32,090 bases of DNA from Nocardiopsis sp. CNR-923. GTDB taxonomy: Bacteria; Actinomycetota; Actinomycetes; Streptosporangiales; Streptosporangiaceae. This document shows, one piece after another, positions 1 to 8,599 of the stretch (within the stretch, counting starts at the first letter, position 1; every line of letters begins with the position of its first letter). Position numbers and translations under genes: made by a program. The stretch lies in assembly GCF_001942255.1 (NCBI RefSeq), contig NZ_MKKC01000100.1, positions 1 through 32,090 of the forward strand, read 5' to 3'. The notes beneath the pieces were generated by a model. The model was not told where the DNA came from, did not search any database, and saw only the letters and a program-made list of their open reading frames with translations.

Positions 1-119
1 TCCCACTCACGGCGGAACGCGAGCGCCCGAGTCTGAGCGTCCTGCTGACGCTGCTCGCCGGGCGTCAGCGGCCGGTCCTCCGGCACCGAGCGGCGTGGGG
101 TCTGCTGGCTGGCCGACAT
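1..119 (-). CDS. Small hydrophilic protein, cut by the left edge of the window
   Basis: The ATG at 119 is preceded on the minus strand by a clear AGAGGAG ribosome binding site about 8 bases upstream, and the frame stays open to the edge (39 codons seen). The visible N-terminus is charged and Gln/Arg/Pro-rich (begins MSASQQTPRR, then a PLTPGEQRQQDAQ segment) and looks soluble. I do not recognise a family. It lies on the element side of the tRNA-Arg scar, so it is probably a cargo or housekeeping gene of an integrated element. The start is well supported; the length and function are unknown. Confidence 0.55.
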   Translation of the reverse strand, partial: MSASQQTPRRSVPEDRPLTPGEQRQQDAQTRALAFRREW

Positions 120-190
120 ACATCTACTCCTCTGTGAGTGGAGCCGCGCCCCGGGCGGCACGGGTGGAAGGCAAGCCCGGGGCGCGGCGG

Positions 191-403
191 TCAGCGGTCC
201 CGCGTCGGCGCGGGAGCGGGCGGGTGGGCGTGACGGCGGAGCCGTTCCTCCAGCTGCTCCGGCGTCGGCTCGATCTCCGTGCGCCACTTCACGGCGCGAG
301 ACCGGGCGGTGGCCGTCCACAGCGAGTCCGTCCACACGACGCGGTGGGTGCGCCCCACCGAGCCTTGAGTCGCAGGAGGGTGGCCCCTGGGGGCTCCCAG
401 CAC
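191..403 (-). CDS. Small hypothetical protein, possibly missing its 5' end
   Basis: The best in-frame start is a GTG at 403, giving 70 residues with a protein-like core (VVWTDSLWTATARSRAVKWR) and an acidic/Pro-rich tail ending PAPTRDR. The frame is open further upstream, to 508, and that stretch also reads like protein (ADAFWTPDTTATTW), but it has no good start codon or ribosome binding site. The gene may therefore have lost its beginning or carry an indel. It reads in the same direction as the gene at the left edge, 70 bases away, and could share a transcript with it. No family recognised. Confidence 0.4.
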   Translation of the reverse strand: MLGAPRGHPPATQGSVGRTHRVVWTDSLWTATARSRAVKWRTEIEPTPEQLEERLRRHAHPPAPAPTRDR

Positions 404-686
404 ACGCCGCGCGCAGATCCATGTGGTCGCCGTCGTGTCCGGCGTCCAGAACGCGTCCGCGCCGGTATCCGGAAGCGTCGAGGTGAAGCTCGGTGCAGAA
501 CGGGGGCATCATGCCGCCACCGCCTCACACTGGCGGTTGGCGACAGCCGGGCGGTGGTGGCGTCCGCGCGCGGCCAGGTCCCACGGCAGGGCCGGGATGG
601 GCGGGGGCGATTGGCCTCTACCGGGGTCTACTCTCTGCCATAGATGCAGGTCATGGAGGCGTGTGGAGACACATGGAGTACTCCGA

Positions 687-736
687 CCGCTCTCCTGAAG
701 CGGGTGTCGCAGGTTCGAATCCTGTTGGGGCCGCCA
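687..736 (+). other. 3' half of a tRNA-Arg(CCU) gene: probable attachment-site scar
   Basis: This is directly visible: an anticodon stem CCGCT/AGCGG (687-691, 699-703) closing a seven-base loop with anticodon CCT at 694-696, a five-base variable region, a T arm GCAGG/CCTGT around TTCGAAT (714-720), a 3' acceptor strand TGGGGCC (726-732), discriminator G and CCA. The D arm and the matching 5' acceptor strand (GGCCCCA) are absent upstream. A tRNA 3' fragment without its 5' half is the usual product of tyrosine-recombinase integration into a tRNA gene: the element restores the tRNA at one end and leaves the old 3' end at the other. The orientation puts the element to the left. Confidence 0.75.
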
Positions 737-1554
737 CACGTGGCCTGGGGATTCTGCGCTGAGAGGGACCCCAAGTCGCAGCCTTTCGCACCGGAACGGG
801 TCCCCTTGGGCCAGTCCGCCAGGGGCCGGGTTCGGCGCCGCACCGGGTCCAGTCCTGCGAGGACGGGCCTGGGCGCGTTCGTCGTCGAACCGGCAGATGT
901 CCTCCCGCCGCTCCGCGGCGGACACCTCGACGCCGTCGGACCCGGCGTGAGTGGAGAACTCCTCTTCCGGGTGACCGAGAAAACTCTCGATCACCGCGTC
1001 GTCCGTGCGGTCGTCCCCGCGCGACGTCGATCGCGCGCATCCGCTCTGTTCGGACGGCCGCCAGGACGTGTGCCGGTACCGACATCCCTGCCCGTCCGCC
1101 GCCACCCCCTTGTCCCTCGCGGTCCCGCTGCTCTACCTCACCACGATCAGATGGACGCAGGGCGCGGCCGACGTCGTTCGCATCGGCAGGAGGGATACGA
1201 AGATCGGGAAATACAGGATGATCTGGAATTTCGGCTCATCAGCAGAACAAAACCCGGACGCATCCCGCGACCGTGTGGACGCAGAGGGTACAGACCCCGA
1301 TTCGGGCGACTGAGAGCTCACGAAACCCCTGACTTACGCTCATACATGTGCTTACATGTTTTTCGGCTGCTGGAACGATCGTGTGAGTGCGGAAGATTCC
1401 CGTGACGGAGGTTTGCCTTTGGTGCCATGGTCGAAGACGCTCCTCTCGACCCGTTCAGATCGTCTTGCTGTCCGCGTCGCCTGGAGAAGTGTGCTCCGAC
1501 AGGAGCCCCCGCGGCTCCGGTCCGTTCCCGTCCGTTCATGCGAGGTACTCCGAC
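737..1554. other. Gap without a convincing gene between the tRNA scar and the first operon
   Basis: No frame here combines a start, a ribosome binding site and protein-like content from end to end. On the minus strand about 80 codons near 1060-820 read like protein (for example VIESFLGHPEEEFSTHAG) but have no supported start and run into the tRNA scar, so this may be a gene remnant. From about 1190 the base composition becomes more A/T-rich, as expected for a promoter region of the operon that starts at 1555. It includes a pair of ACATGT boxes. Confidence 0.45.
1344..1359. promoter_or_regulatory. Pair of ACATGT boxes, possible operator
   Basis: Two copies of the self-complementary hexamer ACATGT lie at 1344-1349 and 1354-1359, exactly 10 bases (one helical turn) apart, in a locally A/T-rich stretch about 200 bases before the trypsin-like gene. 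Such spacing suits a dimeric regulator bound on one face of the DNA. No regulator gene is next to it, so the assignment is inference. Confidence 0.3.
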
Positions 1555-2433
1555 ATGGTCGAAACATACCCCTGGCGTGCGCAGATCCAAGTGGAGTACG
1601 CCTCCGGAACAGTCGCCAGGGGCGCTGGATTCCTCGTGGACAAGCAACACGTGATCACCTGCGAGCACGTCATTCGGGGTTGTGAAGGCTATGCGCTCCA
1701 CGTGTACTTTCCACAGTTGCGCAGCAGCGTTCCGGCCACCGTGCTCACATTCGGGACCGACCCGGACGTCGCCGTTCTCCAATTGACCAGCGCCACTGCG
1801 GTCACCCCGGCCCGGCTATCGTCGGCCAGAATCAGCGAACTGGTCACTGAGGCCGAGGCGACCAGGAGCGCTCCGGGCCTCAAATTGAGGACGCTGGGGT
1901 TCCCCAGGACGAAAGGCCGGTCCACACAGGACGGCGGTCAATCGACAGGGCAGGACGCCCCGACCGACGCGGGCGTCAACGACCTGGACGGGATCGCCAT
2001 CGGACTCCGGGTGATGGCCGATGGTGAGGTGGAGGCGCATGGATGGCAGATCGAGACCACGGACAACGAAGATCTGCGCGAGGGGCACAGCGGTGGCGCC
2101 GCCTACGTGTACGAGACCTCCGCGGCGGAGCAGTACGGCCGCGTCGTCGGAATAGTGAGAAAAAGCAGTGGCCTCGGGAACAGAGGGAAGATCATTCCGC
2201 TCTCCTCGATCAGCCTCGTCTGGGAGGAGATCGACGACCTCATTCCCTTCCCCTGGGCAGACTCGGAATCCCGGGCCAGCCTGCGTCGAATATGCACGTC
2301 GATACCCGATGACCTTGACTTCAGGTCCATATTGAGGCAGCAGGATGTCCCGGTCCCGAGGATGCGCTTGATCCTCTCCCCACCACAGCCTGGGGATGGG
2401 TACGCAGGGTGGCGGAGGAACAGCTCGGTCTGA
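1555..2433 (+). CDS. Trypsin-like serine protease, N-terminal part of a VMAP-type protein
   Basis: 292 codons from an ATG preceded by GAGG at 1542-1545; an upstream extension to 1387 lacks protein-like content. The chymotrypsin-fold triad is visible: His38 in VITCEHVI, Asp71 in DPDVAVLQL and Ser179 in REGHSGGAAY. There is no signal peptide or membrane helix, so it should act in the cytosol. In actinobacterial MoxR-vWA-VMAP systems such a protease domain is normally followed in the same protein by a VMAP-C region. Here the frame ends at 2433, but the next frame already reads sensibly from about 2358 (EDALDPLPTTAWGWVRRV), which fits one C missing from the run at 2355-2357. Corrected, 1555-3467 would be one 637-residue protein. 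The protease is the likely effector of the locus. Confidence 0.85.
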   Translation: MVETYPWRAQIQVEYASGTVARGAGFLVDKQHVITCEHVIRGCEGYALHVYFPQLRSSVPATVLTFGTDPDVAVLQLTSATAVTPARLSSARISELVTEAEATRSAPGLKLRTLGFPRTKGRSTQDGGQSTGQDAPTDAGVNDLDGIAIGLRVMADGEVEAHGWQIETTDNEDLREGHSGGAAYVYETSAAEQYGRVVGIVRKSSGLGNRGKIIPLSSISLVWEEIDDLIPFPWADSESRASLRRICTSIPDDLDFRSILRQQDVPVPRMRLILSPPQPGDGYAGWRRNSSV

Positions 2434-3467
2434 CACCCGGCGAAGTGCCGGAGAACCTCCTCACTTTCCTGGAAGGGATAGTGGGTCGACTCCGCGAGGA
2501 GAAGAAGAAGTTCCAGGAACTTCAGAGCTGGGTGCAGACCCGCAGACCCCGATGCCCGACCCCGTCGAACCCGACCTCAGTACTCGTCTTCATATCGAAG
2601 ATGCGCGACAAGGGCCACTACATCCGTTTCAAGAAAGAGACGGGCGGGATGCTTCAACACGAGGAGTCTGGAGAGGGGTATTTCAGCATAGAAGCCAGCG
2701 AGGAAGACGAAAGGAAGGACGAGTTCCGCGCGACAGTCACCAAGAAGGTTTGCACGTTCCTCGAAGATACAATGACCGCCGAGGAAGGGGTGAACCTCAC
2801 TCTTCAGTTCGTGGTTCCGTCGGAGTTCGCACTCGACGACTACGACCAGTGGTACTTTACCAACTATGAGACATTTTCTCACATATCCACCGTGGTCGTC
2901 TCGTTCCAAGAACTCTTCCAATGGAACAATCCCCTCGAACCCAGAAAAGGCCTCCTGACGAACCGCCACATTTCCGCCAACCGTAGACTGTGGAACGGAA
3001 TCAAGTCCACCATCGGTGATTCGTGGAACGACCCCGGGGCCACCGGTTTCACGCTCGGAGCATTCGGATTCCAGTGTGATGCCGACATGAACACACCCGC
3101 GACGAATAAGAATGCTGTACACAATAGACATGCGGTCGTGTACGGTTCCGCGCCGAACCGCGGGATCGCCCACGTTTCCGAGGCCGGAACCCCCATCGTG
3201 CTCGTGTGCAGACTGCGGTGCGACCAGGGTGAGCACACCTCGTGTCCGGGATCGAGCAACACGAGCGCTCTGTTGACCATGGTGAAGACCACCCATCCGC
3301 ACTACCTGCCGAGTGCCGTCAAGTCCTGGAGGGACGAGGCGATCCATGACGCCGGCAATCCGAACAGCCTCGGAAAGCATCTTTCTCTCATCATCAACGA
3401 TCCGGACAGAATAGACCAGACCAGAGACGCTCCCTTTCGACTGGATACTGGCGACGGCGTTCCATGA
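2409..3467 (+). CDS. VMAP-C domain protein (C-terminal part of the trypsin-VMAP protein)
   Basis: The listed start is a GTG at 2409 with only a weak upstream G-rich stretch, and it overlaps the previous frame by 25 bases; the frame is open from 2319. An N-terminal helical segment of about 40 residues resembles an effector-associated adaptor region and is followed by a charged helix (LREEKKKFQEL). The C-terminal two thirds carry hallmarks I associate with VMAP-C: EFALDDYDQWYF near residue 140, a GTPIVLVCRL strand, and a final LPSAVKSWRDEA ... HLSLIINDPDRI block near 300-336. VMAP-C proteins are known from sequence surveys as partners of MoxR ATPases and vWA proteins; their biochemistry is not established. 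It precedes the MoxR gene by 45 bases. Confidence 0.8.
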   Translation: MAEEQLGLTPGEVPENLLTFLEGIVGRLREEKKKFQELQSWVQTRRPRCPTPSNPTSVLVFISKMRDKGHYIRFKKETGGMLQHEESGEGYFSIEASEEDERKDEFRATVTKKVCTFLEDTMTAEEGVNLTLQFVVPSEFALDDYDQWYFTNYETFSHISTVVVSFQELFQWNNPLEPRKGLLTNRHISANRRLWNGIKSTIGDSWNDPGATGFTLGAFGFQCDADMNTPATNKNAVHNRHAVVYGSAPNRGIAHVSEAGTPIVLVCRLRCDQGEHTSCPGSSNTSALLTMVKTTHPHYLPSAVKSWRDEAIHDAGNPNSLGKHLSLIINDPDRIDQTRDAPFRLDTGDGVP

Positions 3468-3512
3468 TCCCCCAGTCCGCGCCGGGCCGTCGCGCCGACT
3501 ACAGGAAAGAGA

Positions 3513-4670
3513 ATGATGGAAGAGACATGGCAGATATTCAGCGGGTCAAAAACCCAGAGCCCGTCGAAGATCTGGGACCTGCCACCACCTCCTCCTTGGC
3601 GCGCGTTCAAACAAGAACCGGGCATCAGGAGCCATGAGTACTTCGGATATCCCAGCGTGCGGAAGGGGGAGGAGACCGGCCCCGAGGGAGCGAGTGCCCA
3701 GTCCACCTTCGCGGCCACCTCCTACGAGGCGAACGACGAGACGGTGGCCAAGGTCAACACCGCCCTCTATCTGCGCCGCCCCCTCCTCGTCACGGGCCCG
3801 CCGGGCTCGGGCAAGTCGACCCTGGCCGAGGTGGTCGCCCACGAACTGCGCCTCGGTGACGTGCTCACCTGGGCCATCACCAGTCGTGTCACCCTGCGCG
3901 ACGGACTGTACAGGTACGATCCCATCGGTCGACTGTATTCGGCGCAGGAGAACAGGGCCCCGAGGGAACCGGGCCGGCTCCCGGAGAACATCGGCGCCCA
4001 CATCCGCCTGGGACCGCTCGGAACGGCACTACTCCCCTTCGATGTTCCCCGGGTGCTGCTCATAGACGAAATCGACAAGAGCGACATCGACCTCCCCAAC
4101 GACCTGCTCACGATCTTCGAGAAGGGGTACTACGAGATACCCGAGCTCATGCGGGCGCAGACCGCCAGTGATCGGGAACGGCCCCATTCGGGCACGACCG
4201 GGGAAAAGGGCGCCGCGGACGAGGACCAACACGTCACCGTGATGACCGCGGACGGAACCCGGGTGGCGACGATCGAGTCCGGCAGGGTTCAGTGCCATGC
4301 CTTCCCCCTCGTCATCATGACGAGCAACGGAGAGCGCACGTTCCCCCCGGCGTTCATCAGGCGCTGCATCAAACTCCAGTTGGACATCCCCAGGGACAAA
4401 GACAAACTGGGCGCCATCGTCAGAAATCATCTGGAACTCGATGCTCCGACACGCGCACATGGGAAGTCGGCCACGGGCAGCGCGGAACTGGACGCCCTGA
4501 TCGACAGCTTCCTGAAGAAGATGAAGAAGAACGAACAACTCGCCACCGACCAACTGCTCAACGCCGCCTACATGAGCCAGAGCGTCTCAGGAAAAGCCGA
4601 CGAGGACACCCGAGAGCGCATCACCGACCAGATCATGCACTCCCTCAACGAGATCTGGGAGCAGACGTGA
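3513..4670 (+). CDS. MoxR-like AAA+ ATPase
   Basis: 385 residues; ATG 3513 (or the adjacent 3516) follows AGGAAAGAG. Walker A is GPPGSGKST (residues 95-103), Walker B is VLLIDEIDKSD (from 181), sensor 1 is the Asn of MTSNGERTFP, and the arginine-finger region is PAFIRRC. The fold is that of MoxR ATPases, ring-forming chaperone-like enzymes that work with vWA proteins. Residues 1-70 are an extra Pro-rich N-terminal tail, and residues 225-265 are a polar insertion between Walker B and sensor 1. Its TGA overlaps the GTG start of the next gene (GTGA), so the two are translationally coupled. It is the likely motor of the conflict system in this operon. Confidence 0.93.
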   Translation: MMEETWQIFSGSKTQSPSKIWDLPPPPPWRAFKQEPGIRSHEYFGYPSVRKGEETGPEGASAQSTFAATSYEANDETVAKVNTALYLRRPLLVTGPPGSGKSTLAEVVAHELRLGDVLTWAITSRVTLRDGLYRYDPIGRLYSAQENRAPREPGRLPENIGAHIRLGPLGTALLPFDVPRVLLIDEIDKSDIDLPNDLLTIFEKGYYEIPELMRAQTASDRERPHSGTTGEKGAADEDQHVTVMTADGTRVATIESGRVQCHAFPLVIMTSNGERTFPPAFIRRCIKLQLDIPRDKDKLGAIVRNHLELDAPTRAHGKSATGSAELDALIDSFLKKMKKNEQLATDQLLNAAYMSQSVSGKADEDTRERITDQIMHSLNEIWEQT

Positions 4671-7600
4671 CCTTGGAAGCGCTGTGCTCCGTCTTCAGGG
4701 CGGGACTCGGCCCGGACATCGCCGGGGGTTCGCCGTTACAGACCCTGGAGATGGCGGAGATCATCTGGCTGGCCGCGCACCTGCGCGCGGGTGCGGACGC
4801 GGATCACGCCGATGGCGCGGCCCCGGACGAACGGGGCGAGCTCCCCGAGAGCTCCCCGCGGGCTCGATCCGAGGACTCCACCGTCGAGGGTGGGGGCCTA
4901 CAACCTCCCTCACCCTCGACCGCGACGCGGCCGGACCCCGCCTCCCCCGCGGCATCCGGTCCCCCGGACTGCCCCGATGTGGAACTCCACGCGCCCGGTC
5001 AGCCGGACACGCACCGGGGAGTCCCCGCCCGCCGGATCCCGCTTCCGCTGCCCAGGGTCATCCGTGAACCCCGGGAGATCCAACGCGCGCTACGACCCCT
5101 CAAACGGTCCGTGTCCGTTCCGGCCTTCGGGGAGCTCGACGAGGAGGCCACGGCGGAGCGCATCGCCGCCCATGATCCCGAGGACCCCCACCCGTGGACG
5201 GCCGCGACCCTTCCCGTGACGGAACGGTGGCTGAGCCTGCTCCTGATCGTGGACACCGGGCCTTCCATGGGGGTGTGGAGGTCCATGGTCAGGGAGATCA
5301 CGCCACCCCTGTACAGCCTGGGCGCCTTCAGGGACATCCGCGTCCTCTTCCTGGGCCGGGATCCTCACCTGCCCTTCCCCCACCTGGGCCTCTCCTGCGC
5401 CCCGGACGGCCCTCCCCGGGCCCCGCTGCCCATCGTCGACTCCGCGGCACGTCAGGTGGTCCTGGTCCTGAGCGACTGCTCCGGTCAGCACTGGTGGAAG
5501 GGGGAGGCGTCGGCTCTGCTGCACTCGCTGTCCGACCGGGGGCCCACCGCCATCGTGCAGACACTGCCGGAGCACCAGTGGCACCGCACCGCCGCCCCAG
5601 TGGTGTACGCCCAGACGCGGGGGACCCGCCCCGGGGAGTCCAACGGCGGACTCGTGCCCGCCGCTCCGCCGGGCATGCTTCCCGTTCCCGTGCTCCGGTG
5701 CGAGCCCCAGTGGTTCGCCTCGTGGGCCTCGCTCATCACCTCGCCCGACCGTCCCGTCCCGATGGCGATGACATACGCGCGGCCCGGGCAGCGCGGCATC
5801 GCCGACACGGACGAAACCGTCGCGGATGAGGGCGGTCTGCCGGTTCGGGAGCGGGTGAACAGGTTCCGCGGGTCCGCGTCCCGCGACGCGTTCCTCCTGG
5901 CCGCGCACACAGCGCTGTCGACCCCGACGATGTCCATCATGCGCCGGATCCAGATGGAGCTGGCGCGGGTGAAGCTGATCTCCACCACATCCACGGAGAT
6001 GCTGTCCGAGGTCGTGCTCAGCGGGTTGCTGCGTCCGAAGGACTCCTCCGGGAACGAGTTCACCCTCGTGGAGGGTGCGGACCGGATCCTGATCTCCCAC
6101 CTGCCGCGCTCGGCGGTCGTCCACACCGCGCGCGCTCTGATCCAGATGTCCTATGAATCGTCCGACCGAACGATCGCGGGACGGGAACACCTCACCACCG
6201 ATGCCACCGTCGCGGGCGGCCGGCATGCGGTCGACGCGGAGAGCAAGCCCTTCGCCCTGGTCAATCCCCTCACTCTGCGCCTGCTGGGCTGGTCGGCGCC
6301 ACCCCCCGCCGACAGCGTCCGTCCGAGCGTGGACCCCCCACCGGAATCAACGCGCCAGGCCGCGGTCGAACCGCGCACGCCGGCCGAACCGAGCGCGACG
6401 ATCTCCCCCCGTCCGTGGAAGGCGGAACCTGACCGAGCACGTCACAAGCCCGCCACCGCACCGCAGCCGCGCGGCCGTGCGACGCGCACCCAGCCGGTCA
6501 GTGAACTGAGCCGCGCCCACCCCCCTGTTCCGAGTGTCCCGCTTCCCCTCCCCTCGCTCCCCGACACCGGCCACATCGTCGCACGCCCCGAGGTCAACCG
6601 ATGGCTCCGCAACTTCCGCGACGGACAGGTCCGGGCGATCATCGGACCGGCGGGGACCGGCAAGACCACTCTGGCGGCCATGCTCGCCGCCGAGACCGCC
6701 CGTCGACCCGCCTATCGCTCCGTCCTGTGGGTGGACGCCTCCAGCAGGGAGTCCGTCATCGAGGCGTTCGCCCGGGCGGACCATGAACCCCGGCGGCGAC
6801 CGGCCAGTCGGTTCCCCCATCCGGGGAGCGGGGCCACGGACTCTCGATTCTGGGCGGAGAGGGCGTCGGATCCCTGGTTCATGGTGCTGGACGGCCTCAC
6901 GGATCCCGCGATCGTCGATCTCGTTCCACCGGTGGGGCCTGGTGGCAGGATCCTGATCACCGCGAGACACAAGAATCTCCTGCCGGACGAGGTCCCCGCG
7001 ATCAGGGTCGGCGAGTTCACCCAACAGCAGGCCTTGGACTACCTGGGACGTCGTCTGGCGGCCTCCCGCCCGCCCCACTCGCGAACCGAGGACCTGCGAG
7101 AGCTCGCAGGGGTCCTGAAGCGGCTCCCGCTCTCCCTGTCCATGGCCGCCTGCCTCATGGTCGACCTGAGGATGAGCGCGAACGGGTACCTGGCCCAGTG
7201 GAGGGGCACCCACGGCGCCGACCCGGACAACCCGGTGAAGCGAACGGTCCTGTGCTCGCTCAGATCGGTGGCCCGGCAGGAGGGGCACTCCGTCGACCTG
7301 TTCAGATACCTGCTCCTCACCATCCAGATGCTCGGTTCCAACGTTCCGGCTCCCGTGCTCTCGGCCCTCAGGGTCACCAACGGGAACGGCCTCGAAGGAC
7401 GCCCCAGGACCGTGAACGTCGCACGTCTGATGCGCCGACTCCACGAGCTGTCCCTGGTCCGAGCGGACGGGGGGCTCGACGTCCCGGACGGCAGGGTTCG
7501 ACTGCACGAGGAACTGTCCGTCCACCGCTACGGTCCCTGGGTGTACGAGGCCTCACCCCTGATGTTCCACGCGGTGGAGGCACTGGAGGCGGCGTGGAAG

Positions 7601-7843
7601 AGGTACCGGTCGCACCCCGCCACCGCATCTGGCATACGCACGTGCGCCATCGCCCTCTCCCTCAACAGCAGATTCCTCTTCCCCACGGCCGCACCGGAGC
7701 AACGTGAGCACTCTCGCGCGTACTATCTCCGACTGGCGAGGGCCCTGGGTCGGATCCTCGGGCCCGATCACGCGAGCACGGTCGAAGTCCGCGACATCGT
7801 GAGGACGATCCGAGGCAAACGCGAAGCCCGTAAACCCTATTAG
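4667..7843 (+). CDS. SAV_2336-type protein: degenerate vWA domain plus STAND/NB-ARC NTPase
   Basis: 1058 residues from the GTG that overlaps the ATPase stop codon. Residues 1-45 match the SAV_2336 N-terminal domain (LEALCSVFRAGLG, then EIIWLAAHLRAG). A Pro-rich linker (about 46-125) leads to a vWA-like region: LLLIVDTGPSM has Asp196 and Ser200, but Gly198 replaces the first Ser of the usual DxSxS metal site; a later strand is VLVLSDCSG. A second Pro/Arg linker (about 540-635) leads to a STAND NTPase with Walker A GPAGTGKTT (660-668), Walker B WFMVLDG (737-743), ILITARHKN and the RLPLSL motif (819-824). The C-terminus ends in about one TPR-like unit (LGRILGPDH), whereas related FxsT-type proteins have long TPR arrays. 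It is probably the sensor/switch of the operon. Confidence 0.85.
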   Translation: MTLEALCSVFRAGLGPDIAGGSPLQTLEMAEIIWLAAHLRAGADADHADGAAPDERGELPESSPRARSEDSTVEGGGLQPPSPSTATRPDPASPAASGPPDCPDVELHAPGQPDTHRGVPARRIPLPLPRVIREPREIQRALRPLKRSVSVPAFGELDEEATAERIAAHDPEDPHPWTAATLPVTERWLSLLLIVDTGPSMGVWRSMVREITPPLYSLGAFRDIRVLFLGRDPHLPFPHLGLSCAPDGPPRAPLPIVDSAARQVVLVLSDCSGQHWWKGEASALLHSLSDRGPTAIVQTLPEHQWHRTAAPVVYAQTRGTRPGESNGGLVPAAPPGMLPVPVLRCEPQWFASWASLITSPDRPVPMAMTYARPGQRGIADTDETVADEGGLPVRERVNRFRGSASRDAFLLAAHTALSTPTMSIMRRIQMELARVKLISTTSTEMLSEVVLSGLLRPKDSSGNEFTLVEGADRILISHLPRSAVVHTARALIQMSYESSDRTIAGREHLTTDATVAGGRHAVDAESKPFALVNPLTLRLLGWSAPPPADSVRPSVDPPPESTRQAAVEPRTPAEPSATISPRPWKAEPDRARHKPATAPQPRGRATRTQPVSELSRAHPPVPSVPLPLPSLPDTGHIVARPEVNRWLRNFRDGQVRAIIGPAGTGKTTLAAMLAAETARRPAYRSVLWVDASSRESVIEAFARADHEPRRRPASRFPHPGSGATDSRFWAERASDPWFMVLDGLTDPAIVDLVPPVGPGGRILITARHKNLLPDEVPAIRVGEFTQQQALDYLGRRLAASRPPHSRTEDLRELAGVLKRLPLSLSMAACLMVDLRMSANGYLAQWRGTHGADPDNPVKRTVLCSLRSVARQEGHSVDLFRYLLLTIQMLGSNVPAPVLSALRVTNGNGLEGRPRTVNVARLMRRLHELSLVRADGGLDVPDGRVRLHEELSVHRYGPWVYEASPLMFHAVEALEAAWKRYRSHPATASGIRTCAIALSLNSRFLFPTAAPEQREHSRAYYLRLARALGRILGPDHASTVEVRDIVRTIRGKREARKPY

Positions 7844-8071
7844 GGCAGCGCCCCGCCCTCCGGAAATCCCTGGGAAACCCGCGCTCGTCACCGCACCGCC
7901 AGGACCTGAACCCGGTCCGTCCACCGCAGGCTTCGCCCACACGCAGGGAGCGCCCGCTAATACCGCTGTGCCGCTTCCTGCCCGATTTCAGTAATCTTTC
8001 GCAGTAACCCTATCCGCCGCAAAAAAGCGAAAACACCCGGGTTCGCCCCATTGCTCAAGTAAGATGGGCAT

Positions 8072-8524
8072 ATGACCAGTGATCTCGGAACTGGGTCCGA
8101 CACACCACCCGTCAGGAGCTGGAACGCCGCCGCGTTCTTCTGTCGCCATTGGAAGAGCTATGAGGACGCGGTGCGGTCGGTCGGCGGCACGACCGAGGAA
8201 CTCCTCCACGAACTCCGGACGTCGGTCGCCGGGAACGGATACCTCGACCTCCACCAGCTGATGAAGCTGGAGGAACGCCTCGGCGACGCCCTGCCCGAGG
8301 AGAGTGCTTTTCGTCGCACGGGGCCCGCCGAGTACGACCCCGGTCGCCGCGACGGAGAGGATGTGAGCCGCCCCCTTCCCGGAGGGGCCCCGCGGCCCAC
8401 GCCCCAGCGGCGTCAGCGGTGCCCGTTCCCTCCGGAGCGGCGATGCCGACGTTCGGATCCCTACGCGCTTCCGCCCGCGGTGTGCCACATCGGGGAACTC
8501 CACCTCGTCGCCTACGCCCCCTAG
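8072..8524 (+). CDS. Small hypothetical protein, first gene of the tubulin-like cluster
   Basis: ATG 8072 follows a TAAGAT box (8060-8065) by six bases, so the message could be leaderless; there is no good ribosome binding site. The first 75 residues read well (AVRSVGGTTEELLHELRTSV, then LDLHQLMKLEERLGDALPEE) and suggest a small helical protein. The second half is Arg/Pro-rich. An alternative is that one C too many in the run near 8366-8371 has shifted the frame. Without it the protein would end RTLDKETRYR with a stop at 8603 that overlaps the GTG start of the next gene, like other junctions in this cluster. Codon use does not settle which end is right. No family recognised. Confidence 0.55.
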   Translation: MTSDLGTGSDTPPVRSWNAAAFFCRHWKSYEDAVRSVGGTTEELLHELRTSVAGNGYLDLHQLMKLEERLGDALPEESAFRRTGPAEYDPGRRDGEDVSRPLPGGAPRPTPQRRQRCPFPPERRCRRSDPYALPPAVCHIGELHLVAYAP

Positions 8525-8599
8525 CGTTCGCGTGCCCGCGCCGTCGACCCTCGGGGCGACCCCTGCCAGTCGGACGCTCGACAAGGAGACCCGGTACAG

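Noticed and set aside
628..843. Minus-strand frame containing PNRIRTCDTRF
   Set aside because: This is the well-known false protein produced by translating the antisense of a tRNA T arm; it covers the tRNA-Arg half.
2340..2433. Programmed -1 frameshift between the protease and VMAP-C parts
   Set aside because: There is no X XXY YYZ slippery heptamer at the join. Similar breaks occur in many unrelated genes here, so an indel in a C run is simpler.
4667..7843. Full FxSxx-COOH system
   Set aside because: The large protein resembles FxsT, but no short peptide ending in FxSxx, no radical-SAM FxsB-like gene and no TIR-like FxsC gene is found nearby.
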